Shown: positions 24,820 through 34,635, counted from the first letter of the stretch. The stretch: 64,000 nt of DNA from G963674665 sp963674665 (GCA_963674665.2 CAXXPL010000005.1:496001-560000); one strand, 5' to 3'. Made by a program: numbers and translations. Notes: generated from the sequence alone by a model not told the origin.

Positions 24820-26133
24820 ATGTCCTTGAATGGATTCGAAAATGACATGGCGGCCGCCAGTTCCATGACCATTCCCTCGCTTGGGAAAGCCGAAATTCTT
24901 TCCCCGTTGTCCGTGGTGGCCACTACGGACAACCGGACAATTTCCCTGCCCCTCGATGAGGAGATGGTGGACGGCCTCAGCGAACCCTTCAATATTCCGT
25001 TCGAACTCGCCGGACCACGCTCCAGGCTGTATTTCGATCCCAGCAAGACCAAGTGCGCTGTGGTCACATGCGGCGGTCTGTGTCCCGGGATCAACAATGT
25101 CATCAGGTCCATTGTCATGACAGCCTGCAACACCTACAGCGTGCCTTCCATTGTGGGGGTCATGTACGGGCTCAAGGGCTTCATGCCCAGCTTCGGCTAT
25201 CCCATGGTGGAGCTATCGCCGGAGCGTGTGGCCGGAATACACGAGTTCGGCGGCACCATCCTCGGCACATCCCGGGGGCTGCAGCCTCCGGAGGAAATTG
25301 TCGACGCCATGGAGCGCCTGAACATCAACGTTCTGTTCGTCATCGGCGGTGACGGTACCATGAAGGCGGCCGCAGCCATCTATGAGGAAATTCAGAAGAG
25401 GGGCGACAGAATTTCCGTGGTGGGCATACCCAAGACGATCGACAACGACATCTACTTCATTCCCCATTCCTTCGGATTTGAAACCGCCGTGGACAAGGCC
25501 GTGGACGCGCTGCGCTGCGCACATGTGGAGGCCTCCAGTGTGGACAACGGCATCGGCGTGGTCAAACTCATGGGCCGGGAATCGGGTTTCATCGCCGCCA
25601 GCTCTTCCCTGGCCCTGCGTGAGGTGTCCTTCGTGCTGGTGCCCGAGGCCCCTTTCTCACTGCACGGGGAGAAAGGTCTGCTGCCGGCGCTGGAACGCCA
25701 TCTTGCAAAATATCGCCATGCGCTTCTCGCTATTGCGGAAGGCGCGGGGCAGCACCTGTTGCAGGATTCCCCCGAAACAAGGGACGTATCCGGCAACAGA
25801 ATCCTTGGCGATTTTTCGGGAATGCTGGTCAACGAGATCAAGGCCTATTTCGGAGAGCGCGGAATCCCTCACTATATCAAATATATCGACCCAAGCTACA
25901 CAATCCGTGCGGTACCGGCCAACGCCAACGACAGCATCTATTGCGGATTTCTGGGGCAGCACGCCGTGCACGCGGCCATGAACGGCAAGACTGGCATGGT
26001 GGTGGCGCGCATCATGGACAGATACGTGCATCTGCCTTTGAACCTGGTGGCCCACAAACGCCGCACAATGAGCTTCGACTCGGCCCTGTGGCGCTCCGTG
26101 GTGGAGTCCACCGGCCAGGACCTGACCGTATGA
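24820..26133 (+). CDS. 6-phosphofructokinase, probably ATP-type with a PKTIDND signature
   Basis: Phosphofructokinase A-superfamily enzyme of 437 residues; the bacterial ATP enzymes are about 320. The N-terminal phosphate loop is VVTCGGLCPGINNVIR. The donor-site motif is GGDGT (residues 176-180), with Gly where PPi enzymes have Asp. The catalytic loop is PKTIDND (204-210), with Lys as in PPi enzymes. This combination is known from the ATP-dependent long group (trypanosome, spirochete), so ATP use is inferred. The start at 24820 has AGGA 6 nt upstream. It leads a plus-strand run with transketolase subunits and a dehydrogenase. Confidence 0.85.
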   Translation: MSLNGFENDMAAASSMTIPSLGKAEILSPLSVVATTDNRTISLPLDEEMVDGLSEPFNIPFELAGPRSRLYFDPSKTKCAVVTCGGLCPGINNVIRSIVMTACNTYSVPSIVGVMYGLKGFMPSFGYPMVELSPERVAGIHEFGGTILGTSRGLQPPEEIVDAMERLNINVLFVIGGDGTMKAAAAIYEEIQKRGDRISVVGIPKTIDNDIYFIPHSFGFETAVDKAVDALRCAHVEASSVDNGIGVVKLMGRESGFIAASSSLALREVSFVLVPEAPFSLHGEKGLLPALERHLAKYRHALLAIAEGAGQHLLQDSPETRDVSGNRILGDFSGMLVNEIKAYFGERGIPHYIKYIDPSYTIRAVPANANDSIYCGFLGQHAVHAAMNGKTGMVVARIMDRYVHLPLNLVAHKRRTMSFDSALWRSVVESTGQDLTV

Positions 26134-26219
26134 GCGGTTCGGCCCGGAAAATGACGGCTTTACAAAGAAATTGGACCCTAATAATTGTAATAACATATAA
26201 ACCATAGGGGCAGGACGTA

Positions 26220-27038
26220 ATGAACGATGATTCACTGCGGCAACTCATTGACCTGGGCAAGGAAGCCAGACGCGAAGTCGTGAAAATGATCGGGAAAGTT
26301 GGTGTGGGACATGTGGGAGGCTGCATGTCCATCATCGAGGCCCTTGTGTACCTCTACTACAAAGAGATGCGTATCAAACCGGAAGATCCCGCCTGGGCGG
26401 ATCGGGACAGATTCGTTCTCTCCAAGGGGCATGCCGGACCTTCCCTGTACGCCATTCTGGCCATGCGCGGGTATTTCGAAAAATCCATGCTGGACACTCT
26501 CAACCAGCCCAGGACTCTGCTGCCGAGCCATTGCGACAGGCTGCGCACTCCGGGCGTGGACATGACCGCCGGCTCCCTGGGCCAGGGGTTCTCCGCCGCC
26601 GTGGGGATCGCCCTTGGGGCACGGGTGAGCAGCAAGGACTACCGTGTCTATTGCATCATCGGCGACGGCGAGTCCCAAGAGGGGCAGGTCTGGGAAGCGG
26701 CCATGTACGCCGGCAGTCAGAACCTGGACAACCTTGTCCTGCTCGTTGATGACAACGGCATGCAGATCGACGGTTACACCGACGATGTGAACTCAGCCCG
26801 CCCCTTTGACAAGAGGCTCGGAAGCTTTGGCTGGGAGACCTTCTGTGTCAATGGCCACGACTTCCAGGACCTGGAATATGCCTTTGATTCCGCCCGCAAG
26901 GTGAAAAAGAGGCCCGTGGCCATTATCATGTCCACCGTGAAGGGCAAGGGCGTTTCCGTGGCCGAAGGCAAGGTGGGATCCCACAACATGCCGCTGACTC
27001 CCGAGGATGTGGAAGTCGCGCTGAATGAACTGCAGTGA
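26220..27038 (+). CDS. Transketolase N-terminal subunit
   Basis: Thiamine-diphosphate-binding half of a two-protein transketolase, 272 residues. It shows GHVGGCMSIIEALVYLYY, DRFVLSKGHAGPSLYAIL, TAGSLGQGFSAAVGIALG and the ThDP/Mg motif GDGESQEGQVWEAAMYAG (from residue 148) ending in VDDN. Fused transketolases are about 660 residues; here the two halves are separate overlapping-spaced genes. GGGGCAGGAC precedes the ATG. It would form a heteromer with the next product. Confidence 0.92.
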   Translation: MNDDSLRQLIDLGKEARREVVKMIGKVGVGHVGGCMSIIEALVYLYYKEMRIKPEDPAWADRDRFVLSKGHAGPSLYAILAMRGYFEKSMLDTLNQPRTLLPSHCDRLRTPGVDMTAGSLGQGFSAAVGIALGARVSSKDYRVYCIIGDGESQEGQVWEAAMYAGSQNLDNLVLLVDDNGMQIDGYTDDVNSARPFDKRLGSFGWETFCVNGHDFQDLEYAFDSARKVKKRPVAIIMSTVKGKGVSVAEGKVGSHNMPLTPEDVEVALNELQ

Positions 27039-27049
27039 GGGAGTGCATC

Positions 27050-28000
27050 ATGATTGAAGAAAAAGAAATGCGGCGCGTCTATTGTGAGACGCTCATGTCC
27101 CTGGCGGAAAAGGATGAGCGCATCCTGAACATTCAGGCCGATCTCACCCCGGCCCATGCCATGAAGCCATTTCAGGACCGTTTCCCCGAAAGGTCCTTTG
27201 ACGTGGGCGTGGCCGAGGCCAACATGGTGGGAGTGGCCTCCGGGCTTGCCACTTGCGGCTATATCCCCTTCGTGCACTCCTTTGCCACGTTTTCCTCGCG
27301 GCGTTGCTTCGACCAGTTGGCCATTTCCGTGTGCTACGCGGGGCTCAACGTCAAGGTCATCGGCTCGGACCCCGGTGTCAGCGCGGAACTCAACGGCGGC
27401 ACGCACATGGCCCTGGAAGACGTGGGCATCATGCGTACGCTCCCCTGTATGGCCATTTTCGAACCCACGGACTCGGTGCAGCTGCGCAAGGCTTTACCTG
27501 CGCTGGTGGATCACCCCTCGCCCGTGTATATCCGCTTGTACCGTAAAAAGGCGGAGAACGTGTTTTCCGAGGACTATGAATTTCGGTTTGGCAAGGCGGA
27601 TCCGCTGCGCCCCGGAAAGGATGTGGTTATCTTCGCCACGGGCATGTGTGTCACAAATGCCCTGGAGGCCGCGTCCACCCTTGCAAGGGAGGGCATTGAC
27701 GCCCGGGTGATCAACGTGCACACGGTCAAGCCCCTTGACGAGGAGGCAATCATCGAAGCCGCGAGGGATACCCGCGCCGTTGTCACGGCCGAGAACCACA
27801 GCGTTATCAACGGACTCGGAAGCGCAGTGGCGGAGGTGTTGGCCGAGAAGTTGCCCACGCCCATGGAGCGCGTGGGAATCAAGGATCATTTCGGCGAAGT
27901 CGGTTGCGCCGACTACTTGATGCAGGCTTTTGGCATCAGGCCGGGCGATATTGTCGCCGCCGTGCGCAAGGTCGTCGTCCGCAAGTCGAAACTGGCATAA
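27050..28000 (+). CDS. Transketolase C-terminal subunit
   Basis: Pyrimidine-binding plus C-terminal domains of the split transketolase, 316 residues. FDVGVAEANMVGVASGLA holds the conserved Glu that activates the ThDP pyrimidine. PFVHSFATFSSRRCFDQL and a transketolase C domain (VVIFATGMCVTNALEAA, VVTAENHSVINGLGSAVAE) follow. The start at 27050 has GAGGGAG 6 nt upstream and lies 11 nt after the partner's stop, implying stoichiometric translation. Confidence 0.92.
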   Translation: MIEEKEMRRVYCETLMSLAEKDERILNIQADLTPAHAMKPFQDRFPERSFDVGVAEANMVGVASGLATCGYIPFVHSFATFSSRRCFDQLAISVCYAGLNVKVIGSDPGVSAELNGGTHMALEDVGIMRTLPCMAIFEPTDSVQLRKALPALVDHPSPVYIRLYRKKAENVFSEDYEFRFGKADPLRPGKDVVIFATGMCVTNALEAASTLAREGIDARVINVHTVKPLDEEAIIEAARDTRAVVTAENHSVINGLGSAVAEVLAEKLPTPMERVGIKDHFGEVGCADYLMQAFGIRPGDIVAAVRKVVVRKSKLA

Positions 28001-28087
28001 CCCACGGTTGTGGGAGTTGTTGATCCAACATTGCACGCCGCGCGGTCGGACGCTTCTGCGTCAACGCCGCGCAAAGGGAGTAATGTC

Positions 28088-28972
28088 ATGAAAAAGGTCG
28101 GTATCATCGGCCTCGGTGTCATGGGCTACAATTGCGCTGAAAAGCTGCATCAGGCGGGAATTCCCGTATGCGGCTTCGATTGCTCGTCCTCTGCGCTCCA
28201 GAGATGCTCCTGCGCGGGTATGGACACGCGGGAGTCATTGCAAACGCTTGGTTGCGACTGCGACGTGGTGATCCTGTTCCTGCCCGGTCCAGCCGAGGTC
28301 AAATCCGTGGTGCTCGGGCCTGAGGGCTTGGCCCAGTCTTTGAAACCGGGCGCCATCATCGTGAACATGAGCACCGTGGATCCGGGCGTCAACGTTTATG
28401 TCGGTGATGAGCTGGCTGACAAGGGGATCAAGGTTGTGGACGCCCCTGTGCTGGGAAGCCCTTCCGGGGTCGGTTCCTGGGGATTTGCCCTGGGTGGTGA
28501 CAAGGAGGTGGTTGCGTCCCTCACCCCCATCCTGCTGCCCCTTGCGGGTTCCGAGGAGAAGCTCTTCTACCTTGGGCAGCTTGGCAACGGCAATAAGCTG
28601 AAACTCCTCAATAATATGATGCTGGGCGCCATCAATGCCTGTGCCGCGGAGATATTGGCCCTGGCCGAGCACATGGGGCTCTCCCGGAAGGCTCTCATCG
28701 ATGTGGCTGTGGCCGGAAAGGCCCGTACCTTGAGCAGCTGCTACGAGGAAGTCGCCAACCGCAGCGTGGAAGAGCGCTATGATTCTCCCACCTTTACCGT
28801 GGATATGTTGAAAAAGGATGTGCACCTGTGCCTGGAAATGGCCAAGGAGTACAACGCTCCCATCATTCTGGGCGCAGCGGTGGACTACCTGAACCGCATG
28901 GCCTCGGCGCAAAAGATGGGGCACCTGGACCACTCAGTCATGTGGAAGGCCGTAAGCAAGACTTGGAAATAA
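28088..28972 (+). CDS. NAD(P)-dependent beta-hydroxyacid dehydrogenase (HIBADH/6PGDH-like family)
   Basis: Oxidoreductase of 294 residues. The Rossmann motif GIIGLGVMG is at 5-13. VVILFLPGPAEV and INMSTVDPG-like (VNMSTVDPG) segments follow, then the substrate loop APVLGSPSGVGSWG and the catalytic Lys region NGNKLKLLNNMMLGAINA. Relatives reduce or oxidise 3-hydroxyisobutyrate, tartronate semialdehyde, succinic semialdehyde or 3-sulfolactaldehyde. The substrate loop here does not match any of these closely enough for me to choose. GGGAG precedes the ATG. It is the last gene of the plus-strand run. Confidence 0.88.
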   Translation: MKKVGIIGLGVMGYNCAEKLHQAGIPVCGFDCSSSALQRCSCAGMDTRESLQTLGCDCDVVILFLPGPAEVKSVVLGPEGLAQSLKPGAIIVNMSTVDPGVNVYVGDELADKGIKVVDAPVLGSPSGVGSWGFALGGDKEVVASLTPILLPLAGSEEKLFYLGQLGNGNKLKLLNNMMLGAINACAAEILALAEHMGLSRKALIDVAVAGKARTLSSCYEEVANRSVEERYDSPTFTVDMLKKDVHLCLEMAKEYNAPIILGAAVDYLNRMASAQKMGHLDHSVMWKAVSKTWK

Positions 28973-29139
28973 AGAGATTGTACAAGCGGTATTAAGCCGG
29001 GCAGTCCTGTCGCAATAGGGCTTCCCCTTGCAAAAGCCGTTCGACGGAATTTGGTGTTGCGCTCTCTGTTTCGCCTGGTTGTCGTCTCCTCGCTTCCTTC
29101 CCCAAGGGGGCGCAATGCCAAACAATTCCCCAATAGCGA

Positions 29140-31662
29140 TCAATCCGGCATCACAATGACAATGATGTCCTTGTAGGCTGTTAAACGCCCCAGATCCAGC
29201 CTGTCTCCTACTGCGGAAGGAACTATCACCGAGCCGGTGAATCCTTTCTCCAGAATGCTCCACAGTTCCTCGGGCCTGCAGGTGCCCTGGTTTCCTGAAT
29301 AAAGGCGCAGACATGCGTCCTTGTCCGGTGAGGGGGACTGTCCATTGATCACCAGGCATTGCTTTGCCGTGGGTCGCCCCTCCCGTAAAAGCCCCTGAAT
29401 GGAGCGCAGCAGGGACTCCTCGTCCAAAGGTTTTCGCAGAGATGCGTCGCCCTGCAGGGTGTGCGAATCGAGCACCGCGGAGATGATTATGATCGGAATG
29501 TCCTTGGTCACGGGGTTCTGGCGCAATTTGGTGATTGCGGCCTCCCCGTCCATCTCCGGCATGAGCATGTCCATGGTGATGAGGCTGGGGAGGTATTTCC
29601 AGGCCATCTCTATGGCCTCCGCCGCCGTTGGGACGCGGTGATCACCGAAAAGTCCTCGGCCTCCAGTATTTGCCGTAAAAACATGCAGATGGCCGGATCG
29701 TCGTCCACCACCAGGATGAGTTGTGGAGGTATCTCCTGGCGGCGGTGCTCCTTTACGGGCGCGGGAAGGGGCAGGTGATACTCCTTGGTGGCGGCGGGTT
29801 GCGCATCCAGGGGAAGGGTGAATACGAATTCACTCCCCTGGTCGGGAGCACTCTCCACCCAGATGGTTCCGCCGTGATGCTCGACGATTTCCCTGCAGAT
29901 GGGCAGGCCCAGCCCCGTTCCCTTGGGTTTGCCGGTCATGGTGTTGCCGGCCTGCTTGAAGCGCTCGAAGATGCTCTCCTGATCGGCCTTGGGAATGCCC
30001 ATGCCGGTATCCTTGACGCTTATGACCAGATTACCTTGCTCCGATCTGGCCGAGCAGGTGATGCCCCCCTGTATTGTGAATTTCACGGCGTTGGAGATGA
30101 GGTTCACCAGCACCTGGATGAGACGGTCGAAGTCCCCCTTTATGCAGGGCAGGTCGTTCTGGATGTCCAGGGTCATCTTAAGCCCTTTCAACTCGTACAG
30201 GGAGCGGGTGCTGGCCGCGGCATGGTGCAGGACTTTTTTCCAGGGAAACGGATTGCAGCCGCCATTCGATCTTCCCTGACTCCATCTTGGATATGTCCAG
30301 GACATCGTTTATGAGTTCAGTAAGGCGCTTGCCCTCGGTGATGATGATGTCCAGGTTTTCCGAAATCTGCTCCACATCCCGGTGTATTTTTCTGCCCTTG
30401 GGGTCCAGGGCCTTGAATATGCTCGAATCCAGCTTTTTCTTGATAATCTTGGCAAATCCCAAAACAGAGGTGAGGGGGGTCCTGAGTTCATGGGACACGG
30501 TGGTGATGAAATCCGTCTTCATCATGTCCACCTCCTTTTCGGCCGTGATGTCCCGGATGAGGATGGCCGTGCCAAGACAGCCATTGACTCCGTTCTCCCC
30601 CGTTTTTGCACGGGTATCGTCGCTCCCGTGGGCCGGGCAGATGGCGGTTGCCGAGGCCTTTCCGATATGCCCGGCCATGAGGGATACCTCGGCGTGAAAC
30701 ACCTTGTCGACATTGGCCAGGGCCTGTTCCGGGAGACTGGTTATCTCCTCGGTGAACAACAGGTTCACCTCCTTGCCCCGCAGTTCCGTGCCGTGGAACC
30801 CGAAAAGCTGGAGCAGGGCGGGGTTATGGAGTGATATGCACCCTTGTTTGTCCACCACAAGCAGGCCGTCCGCCATGTTTTCGATTATGGCGCGCTGGTG
30901 GGCGAGACTTTCGGAGAGGTCGTGGGTCGCCTTCTCCACCTCCTTCTCCAGGTCCGTGATAAGGATCGAGAGTTCACTGGCCATGGTGTTCATGGTGTTG
31001 GCCAGGATTCCGATTTCGTCCCTGGTGTCGATCTCGACCCTTGTGCTGAAGTCGTGCTGCTGCAACCGCGTGGCGTACTCCGTGAGCATGTTGAGGGGGC
31101 GTGAGAAGCGGTTCACCACCAGGTACAGCAGTCCGGTACTGCAGAGAAATATCACCAGCATCAGGGCCTGCATCTTGAGAATCGTCTTGCGGACCGTTTT
31201 GTTGATCACCCCCATGTCCATACCCACATGGACATAACCCGCCACTCCGGCAAGGATAGGCTTCGAAATGTCCAACACGTCACCTATGCTGGGTATCTTC
31301 AGCCTGCGCACCATCAGACCGTGAGGATCGCCCGGGATGTGCGTCACCTCGGCTGGGATCTGGGGCACAAAGGTGTGTGAAATGATTTCTCCGTCAGGGT
31401 CTTCAACAAAGACGTATGCCGCGCCTTCGATCTCGAGAAACTGGTCGATCATGGCCTGGACCGTGGAGAGGTCCCGGTTGATGAGCACCTCGGCGCTGGA
31501 GCTGGCGATGCTTCTCGCAATGGCCCTGCCTTTGCTGATGTATTCGCTGACCATGTGGCGATAGAGCGTGAGAGCCGAAAGCACCGTGGAGGCGATGGAG
31601 ATAATACCGAAAAGAACGATCATCATCACCAGGGTGCGGCGAAAAAGTTTGGAACGCCTCAT
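29140..31662 (-). pseudogene. Hybrid sensor histidine kinase/receiver, broken by two frameshifts
   Basis: Reading from 31662, the protein has a first helix, a periplasmic sensor region, a second helix, HAMP, a PAS-like domain (IIENMADGLLVVDKQGCISL) and a HisKA box FITTVSHELRTPLTS. The frame is lost at a T6 run (A6 on the coding strand, 30234-30239) within SLEK. The next frame continues exactly into the ATPase domain (NLISNAVKFT, DTGMGIP, GTGLGLPI) and a receiver start LILVVDDDPAICMFL. A second shift near 29620 moves the receiver to a third frame (LITMDMLMPEMDGEAAI). The protein would otherwise be about 840 residues. Either a decaying gene or sequencing errors at two sites. Confidence 0.8.
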
Positions 31663-32999
31663 TTCTCCCAGACCTTCCAGTCCGTGATCGGCACGAATTT
31701 TCCGTCTTTCACCGTGGTATAGTAGATGGTGTCCAGCCCCTGATGATTGACGGCTGAAAACCGAACGCGTGCCCGGATGCCGATGTCGAGATTGTGGATG
31801 GACTCGGTGACCAGGTTGATCTCCCTGGATGGATAGCCTTCATTGCATCCATCCAGGATATGGGCCATGACCTTGGCGTTGAAGAACCCCTCAAAGCTTA
31901 CAAAACTGTACGGGAGCGGAATGTAGTCGTTTGTTCGGTAACGATCCGGAGGGAGCGGTGCGTGGCGGTCCATAAGTTCGCGGTATTCACGCACCGCAGG
32001 CAGACGCATGTCCTCGTAGCTGGGCACCACCTGGGAGTTTATCAGGTCACGGGTATAATCCCTGGAGGAGATGTTTCCCTGATCAATGAGCAGTTTGAGA
32101 AGATTTTCGCTGCCCACGAAGGACAGGTTGGCGATTGGCACGTTCAGCCCCGCGTCGCGGGCGTCCCTGATGAACGCCGCGCACGCCGCGTATGCGCCCA
32201 CCGAGATGACCGCGTCCGGGGAACTCTGCTTGATGATGGCCACCTGGTGGCTCATGTCGTCGGAAAAAACGACTCCCCGGGCATAGGTAGCCTCACCCAC
32301 CATGTGCAACCCGTGCATCTTGAGTATGCGGCGCACCCCTGCCCAGCCGCTACGGCCATAGCTGTCAGCTTGGTAGAAGACCGCGATTCGCTTCCGCCCC
32401 ATGTCGATGAAATGGTTCACCAAACCTTCGGTCTCCTCTTGATAGGAGGCCCGGAGATTGAAGACATAGGCGTCGTATGGCTCCTGGCGTTGTGGCTGGG
32501 CGCCGGTGAACGGGAAGAACAGAAATTTTTCCTTTGCGGAGTAGAGCTTGAGTAGGGGGAGGACCCTGGTCACGGTGGGGGTTCCCACATAGTTGAACAG
32601 GGCGGTTATATTTGGATTCTGAAAAAATAGTAGTGTGTTCTCAATGGCCGGAGTGGGGTTGTAGCCATCGTCCAGGGGGAGGATTTCCACTTTTCGCCCT
32701 CGAATCCCCCCTCTGCTGTTGAGTTCCAGGAAATAGGCCATGGATCCTCTGTAGAGTTCGATGCCCAGACCTCGGCTCGGACCTGTGAAGGCTGCGGACA
32801 TGCCCAGGACAAATGCATCTTTTTTGGAGGAAGAAGCGAAATCAGCCACGCCCTGACTTGGCAGCCCCAATAGCAGGAGCAAGGTCAGGACGTGGCCGAG
32901 TAGAGCCACTTGGAAAGTGTGACTTTTATTGCATGAGGCCCGGCATGTATAGTGATTGTCGACCTGCAAGAAGCGATTGTCTCCTTGTATGAGTAGCAA
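31659..32999 (-). CDS. Periplasmic ligand-binding protein (branched-chain amino acid/amide ABC type), probable sensor partner
   Basis: Up to 446 residues with a hydrophobic leader (VLTLLLLLGLPSQGVA) followed by a Leu/Ile/Val-binding-protein fold: VLGMSAAFTGPSRGLGIELY, RGGIRGRKVEILPLDDGYNP, AVFYQADSYGRSGWAGV. The stop overlaps the kinase start (ATGA), and no permease genes are present, so it more likely presents a ligand to the kinase than to a transporter. The start is uncertain: the frame opens with TTG 32999, and a GTG or TTG further in would also keep the signal peptide. Confidence 0.8.
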   Translation of the reverse strand: MLLIQGDNRFLQVDNHYTCRASCNKSHTFQVALLGHVLTLLLLLGLPSQGVADFASSSKKDAFVLGMSAAFTGPSRGLGIELYRGSMAYFLELNSRGGIRGRKVEILPLDDGYNPTPAIENTLLFFQNPNITALFNYVGTPTVTRVLPLLKLYSAKEKFLFFPFTGAQPQRQEPYDAYVFNLRASYQEETEGLVNHFIDMGRKRIAVFYQADSYGRSGWAGVRRILKMHGLHMVGEATYARGVVFSDDMSHQVAIIKQSSPDAVISVGAYAACAAFIRDARDAGLNVPIANLSFVGSENLLKLLIDQGNISSRDYTRDLINSQVVPSYEDMRLPAVREYRELMDRHAPLPPDRYRTNDYIPLPYSFVSFEGFFNAKVMAHILDGCNEGYPSREINLVTESIHNLDIGIRARVRFSAVNHQGLDTIYYTTVKDGKFVPITDWKVWEK

Positions 33000-33033
33000 T
33001 GACTATACGTACTAGCCTACTTCCGTCAGGACA

Positions 33034-34614
33034 TCAATCCACCCGATAATGACATCCTATGCTTTTCTTGTTGCGCTGGGCGGCCAGGGTGATGTTGTAG
33101 GATGCCTGCGCACCATGAAACAGGTCCACAATGTTCTTTGACAACTGCGTACGTTTATAGAAATCAAGCAAGTGCTTGTAAAGGTTTCGTAAATCGTCAA
33201 CAGCACGTTGCAGGCGAGCTCCGGTGCGGACAATACCTACATAATTCCACATGGTGTTGCGCAGCGTGGTCCAGTCCTGGGCAATGAGTGCGGGGTCCTC
33301 GTTGTGATCATCGCCGGGGCGTTCCCAGTCAGGAATGGAGTCGAAGAGCTTGTTTCTGGCACCGTTTTTCGCACTTAACCGTTTCCCCACGTCCCTTGCC
33401 GCAGTGGCGCCCCACAGCACTCCCTCCAGAAGCGAGGTGCTTGCGAGTCGGTTGGCGCCGTGAACTCCGGTGCAACTGCACTCCCCGGCGCAATAGAGGC
33501 GCTCGAGGGTTGTGCGTGCACGGGTATCCGTAAGAACGCCGCCGCAGAAATAGTGCGCCGCCGGAACCACAGGAATGGGATCTCTGCGTATATCTATACC
33601 AATCTGCAGACATTTTTCAAAGATGGTGGGGAACTTGGTGATGATGTCCTGCTCAACGAAGTGCGCCACGTCAAGGTAGACGCAGTCTTCGCCGGTATGC
33701 AGCAGTTCGTCCATGATGGCGCGGGATACCACGTCGCGCGGCGCAAGGTCGCCCCGTTCATCGTAGCGGTGCATGAAGGGTTTTTCATCCGAGTTGATGA
33801 GCCTCGCGCCTTCGCCCCGGAGCGCCTCGGTGATCAAAAAACGGCGGCTGGCTCTGTGATACAGCGCGGTTGGGTGAAACTGCACGAATTCGCTGTTCAA
33901 GGTCCGCGCGCCCGCCCGGTAGGCCATGCTCAGGGCCGAGCCGATGGCACAAGGGGCATTGGTCGAATGCAGAAACACCTGTCCCACACCACCAGTGGCC
34001 AGGACCGTGAAATCGGCCAACAGGGCGGAGACATCTTTGGTCTCGTTGTTGAGCACATAGGCGCCCACGCACTGATTCAGGATCTGATACTTGAAATCCA
34101 GGCTGGTGGAGTGGTGATGGCTGGTGATCAGGTCCACCGCCGTGTGGTCGTACATGATGCGGATGTTGGGCTGCTTCTTTACGGCCTCCATGAGTCCGTC
34201 CATGATGGCTCTGCCCGTGTAGTCTCCGCAATAGAGGATGCGCCTCGCCGCATGCCCCCCTTCGAGACGCAGGTCGAATTCGCAATTGTCGCCTCTGACA
34301 AAGGGGATATCCAGCTTGTCGACGAGGATTTCCTTTACCGCCTGAGGGCCTTTGCGGCTGAGGTAGCGGATGGCTCGCAGAAATCCGTATTGCCGCCCCC
34401 CCGCCATTATGTCCGCTTCCAATTGCCCGGGATCGTTCTCCAGGGCCTGATAAACGATACCGCCCTGGGCCAGGGCGGTATTGCCGGTATCCAGTGTTTT
34501 ACCGGAGGTGACGAGGGTGGTCTCGATGCCCTCGTCGGCGAGCATCAGGGCGGCCGTGCAGCCAGCAATGCCCGAGCCAATGACCAGAACGTTGGTGCGC
34601 AGTCTGTGTTCCAT
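33034..34614 (-). CDS. nadB: L-aspartate oxidase (NAD biosynthesis)
   Basis: FAD enzyme that oxidises aspartate to iminoaspartate, the substrate of NadA. 526 residues: the dinucleotide fold VLVIGSGIAGCTAALMLADE, SGKTLDTGNTALAQGGI, the RxLIT-like SEFVQFHPTALYH and EALRGEGARL segments, and CAGECSCTGVHGANRLASTSLLEGV near the flavin. It is the last gene of nadC-nadA-nadB, 21 bp after nadA. Anaerobes use fumarate as the electron acceptor for this enzyme. Confidence 0.95.
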   Translation of the reverse strand: MEHRLRTNVLVIGSGIAGCTAALMLADEGIETTLVTSGKTLDTGNTALAQGGIVYQALENDPGQLEADIMAGGRQYGFLRAIRYLSRKGPQAVKEILVDKLDIPFVRGDNCEFDLRLEGGHAARRILYCGDYTGRAIMDGLMEAVKKQPNIRIMYDHTAVDLITSHHHSTSLDFKYQILNQCVGAYVLNNETKDVSALLADFTVLATGGVGQVFLHSTNAPCAIGSALSMAYRAGARTLNSEFVQFHPTALYHRASRRFLITEALRGEGARLINSDEKPFMHRYDERGDLAPRDVVSRAIMDELLHTGEDCVYLDVAHFVEQDIITKFPTIFEKCLQIGIDIRRDPIPVVPAAHYFCGGVLTDTRARTTLERLYCAGECSCTGVHGANRLASTSLLEGVLWGATAARDVGKRLSAKNGARNKLFDSIPDWERPGDDHNEDPALIAQDWTTLRNTMWNYVGIVRTGARLQRAVDDLRNLYKHLLDFYKRTQLSKNIVDLFHGAQASYNITLAAQRNKKSIGCHYRVD

Positions 34615-34635
34615 CGGTGTTTCTTCTTGTTTATG

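Noticed and set aside
18429..28972. Assignment of the locus as a sulfoquinovose (sulfo-transketolase) pathway
   Set aside because: Split transketolase and aldehyde-type dehydrogenases are suggestive, but there is no sulfoquinovosidase, sulfosugar isomerase or recognisable sulfonate exporter, and a phosphofructokinase is not part of that pathway. Kept only as one hypothesis.
29140..30305. Two separate small genes (ATPase-type kinase fragment and receiver fragment) downstream of the kinase
   Set aside because: Domains continue exactly across the frame changes and neither fragment has its own start signal, so they are parts of one broken gene.
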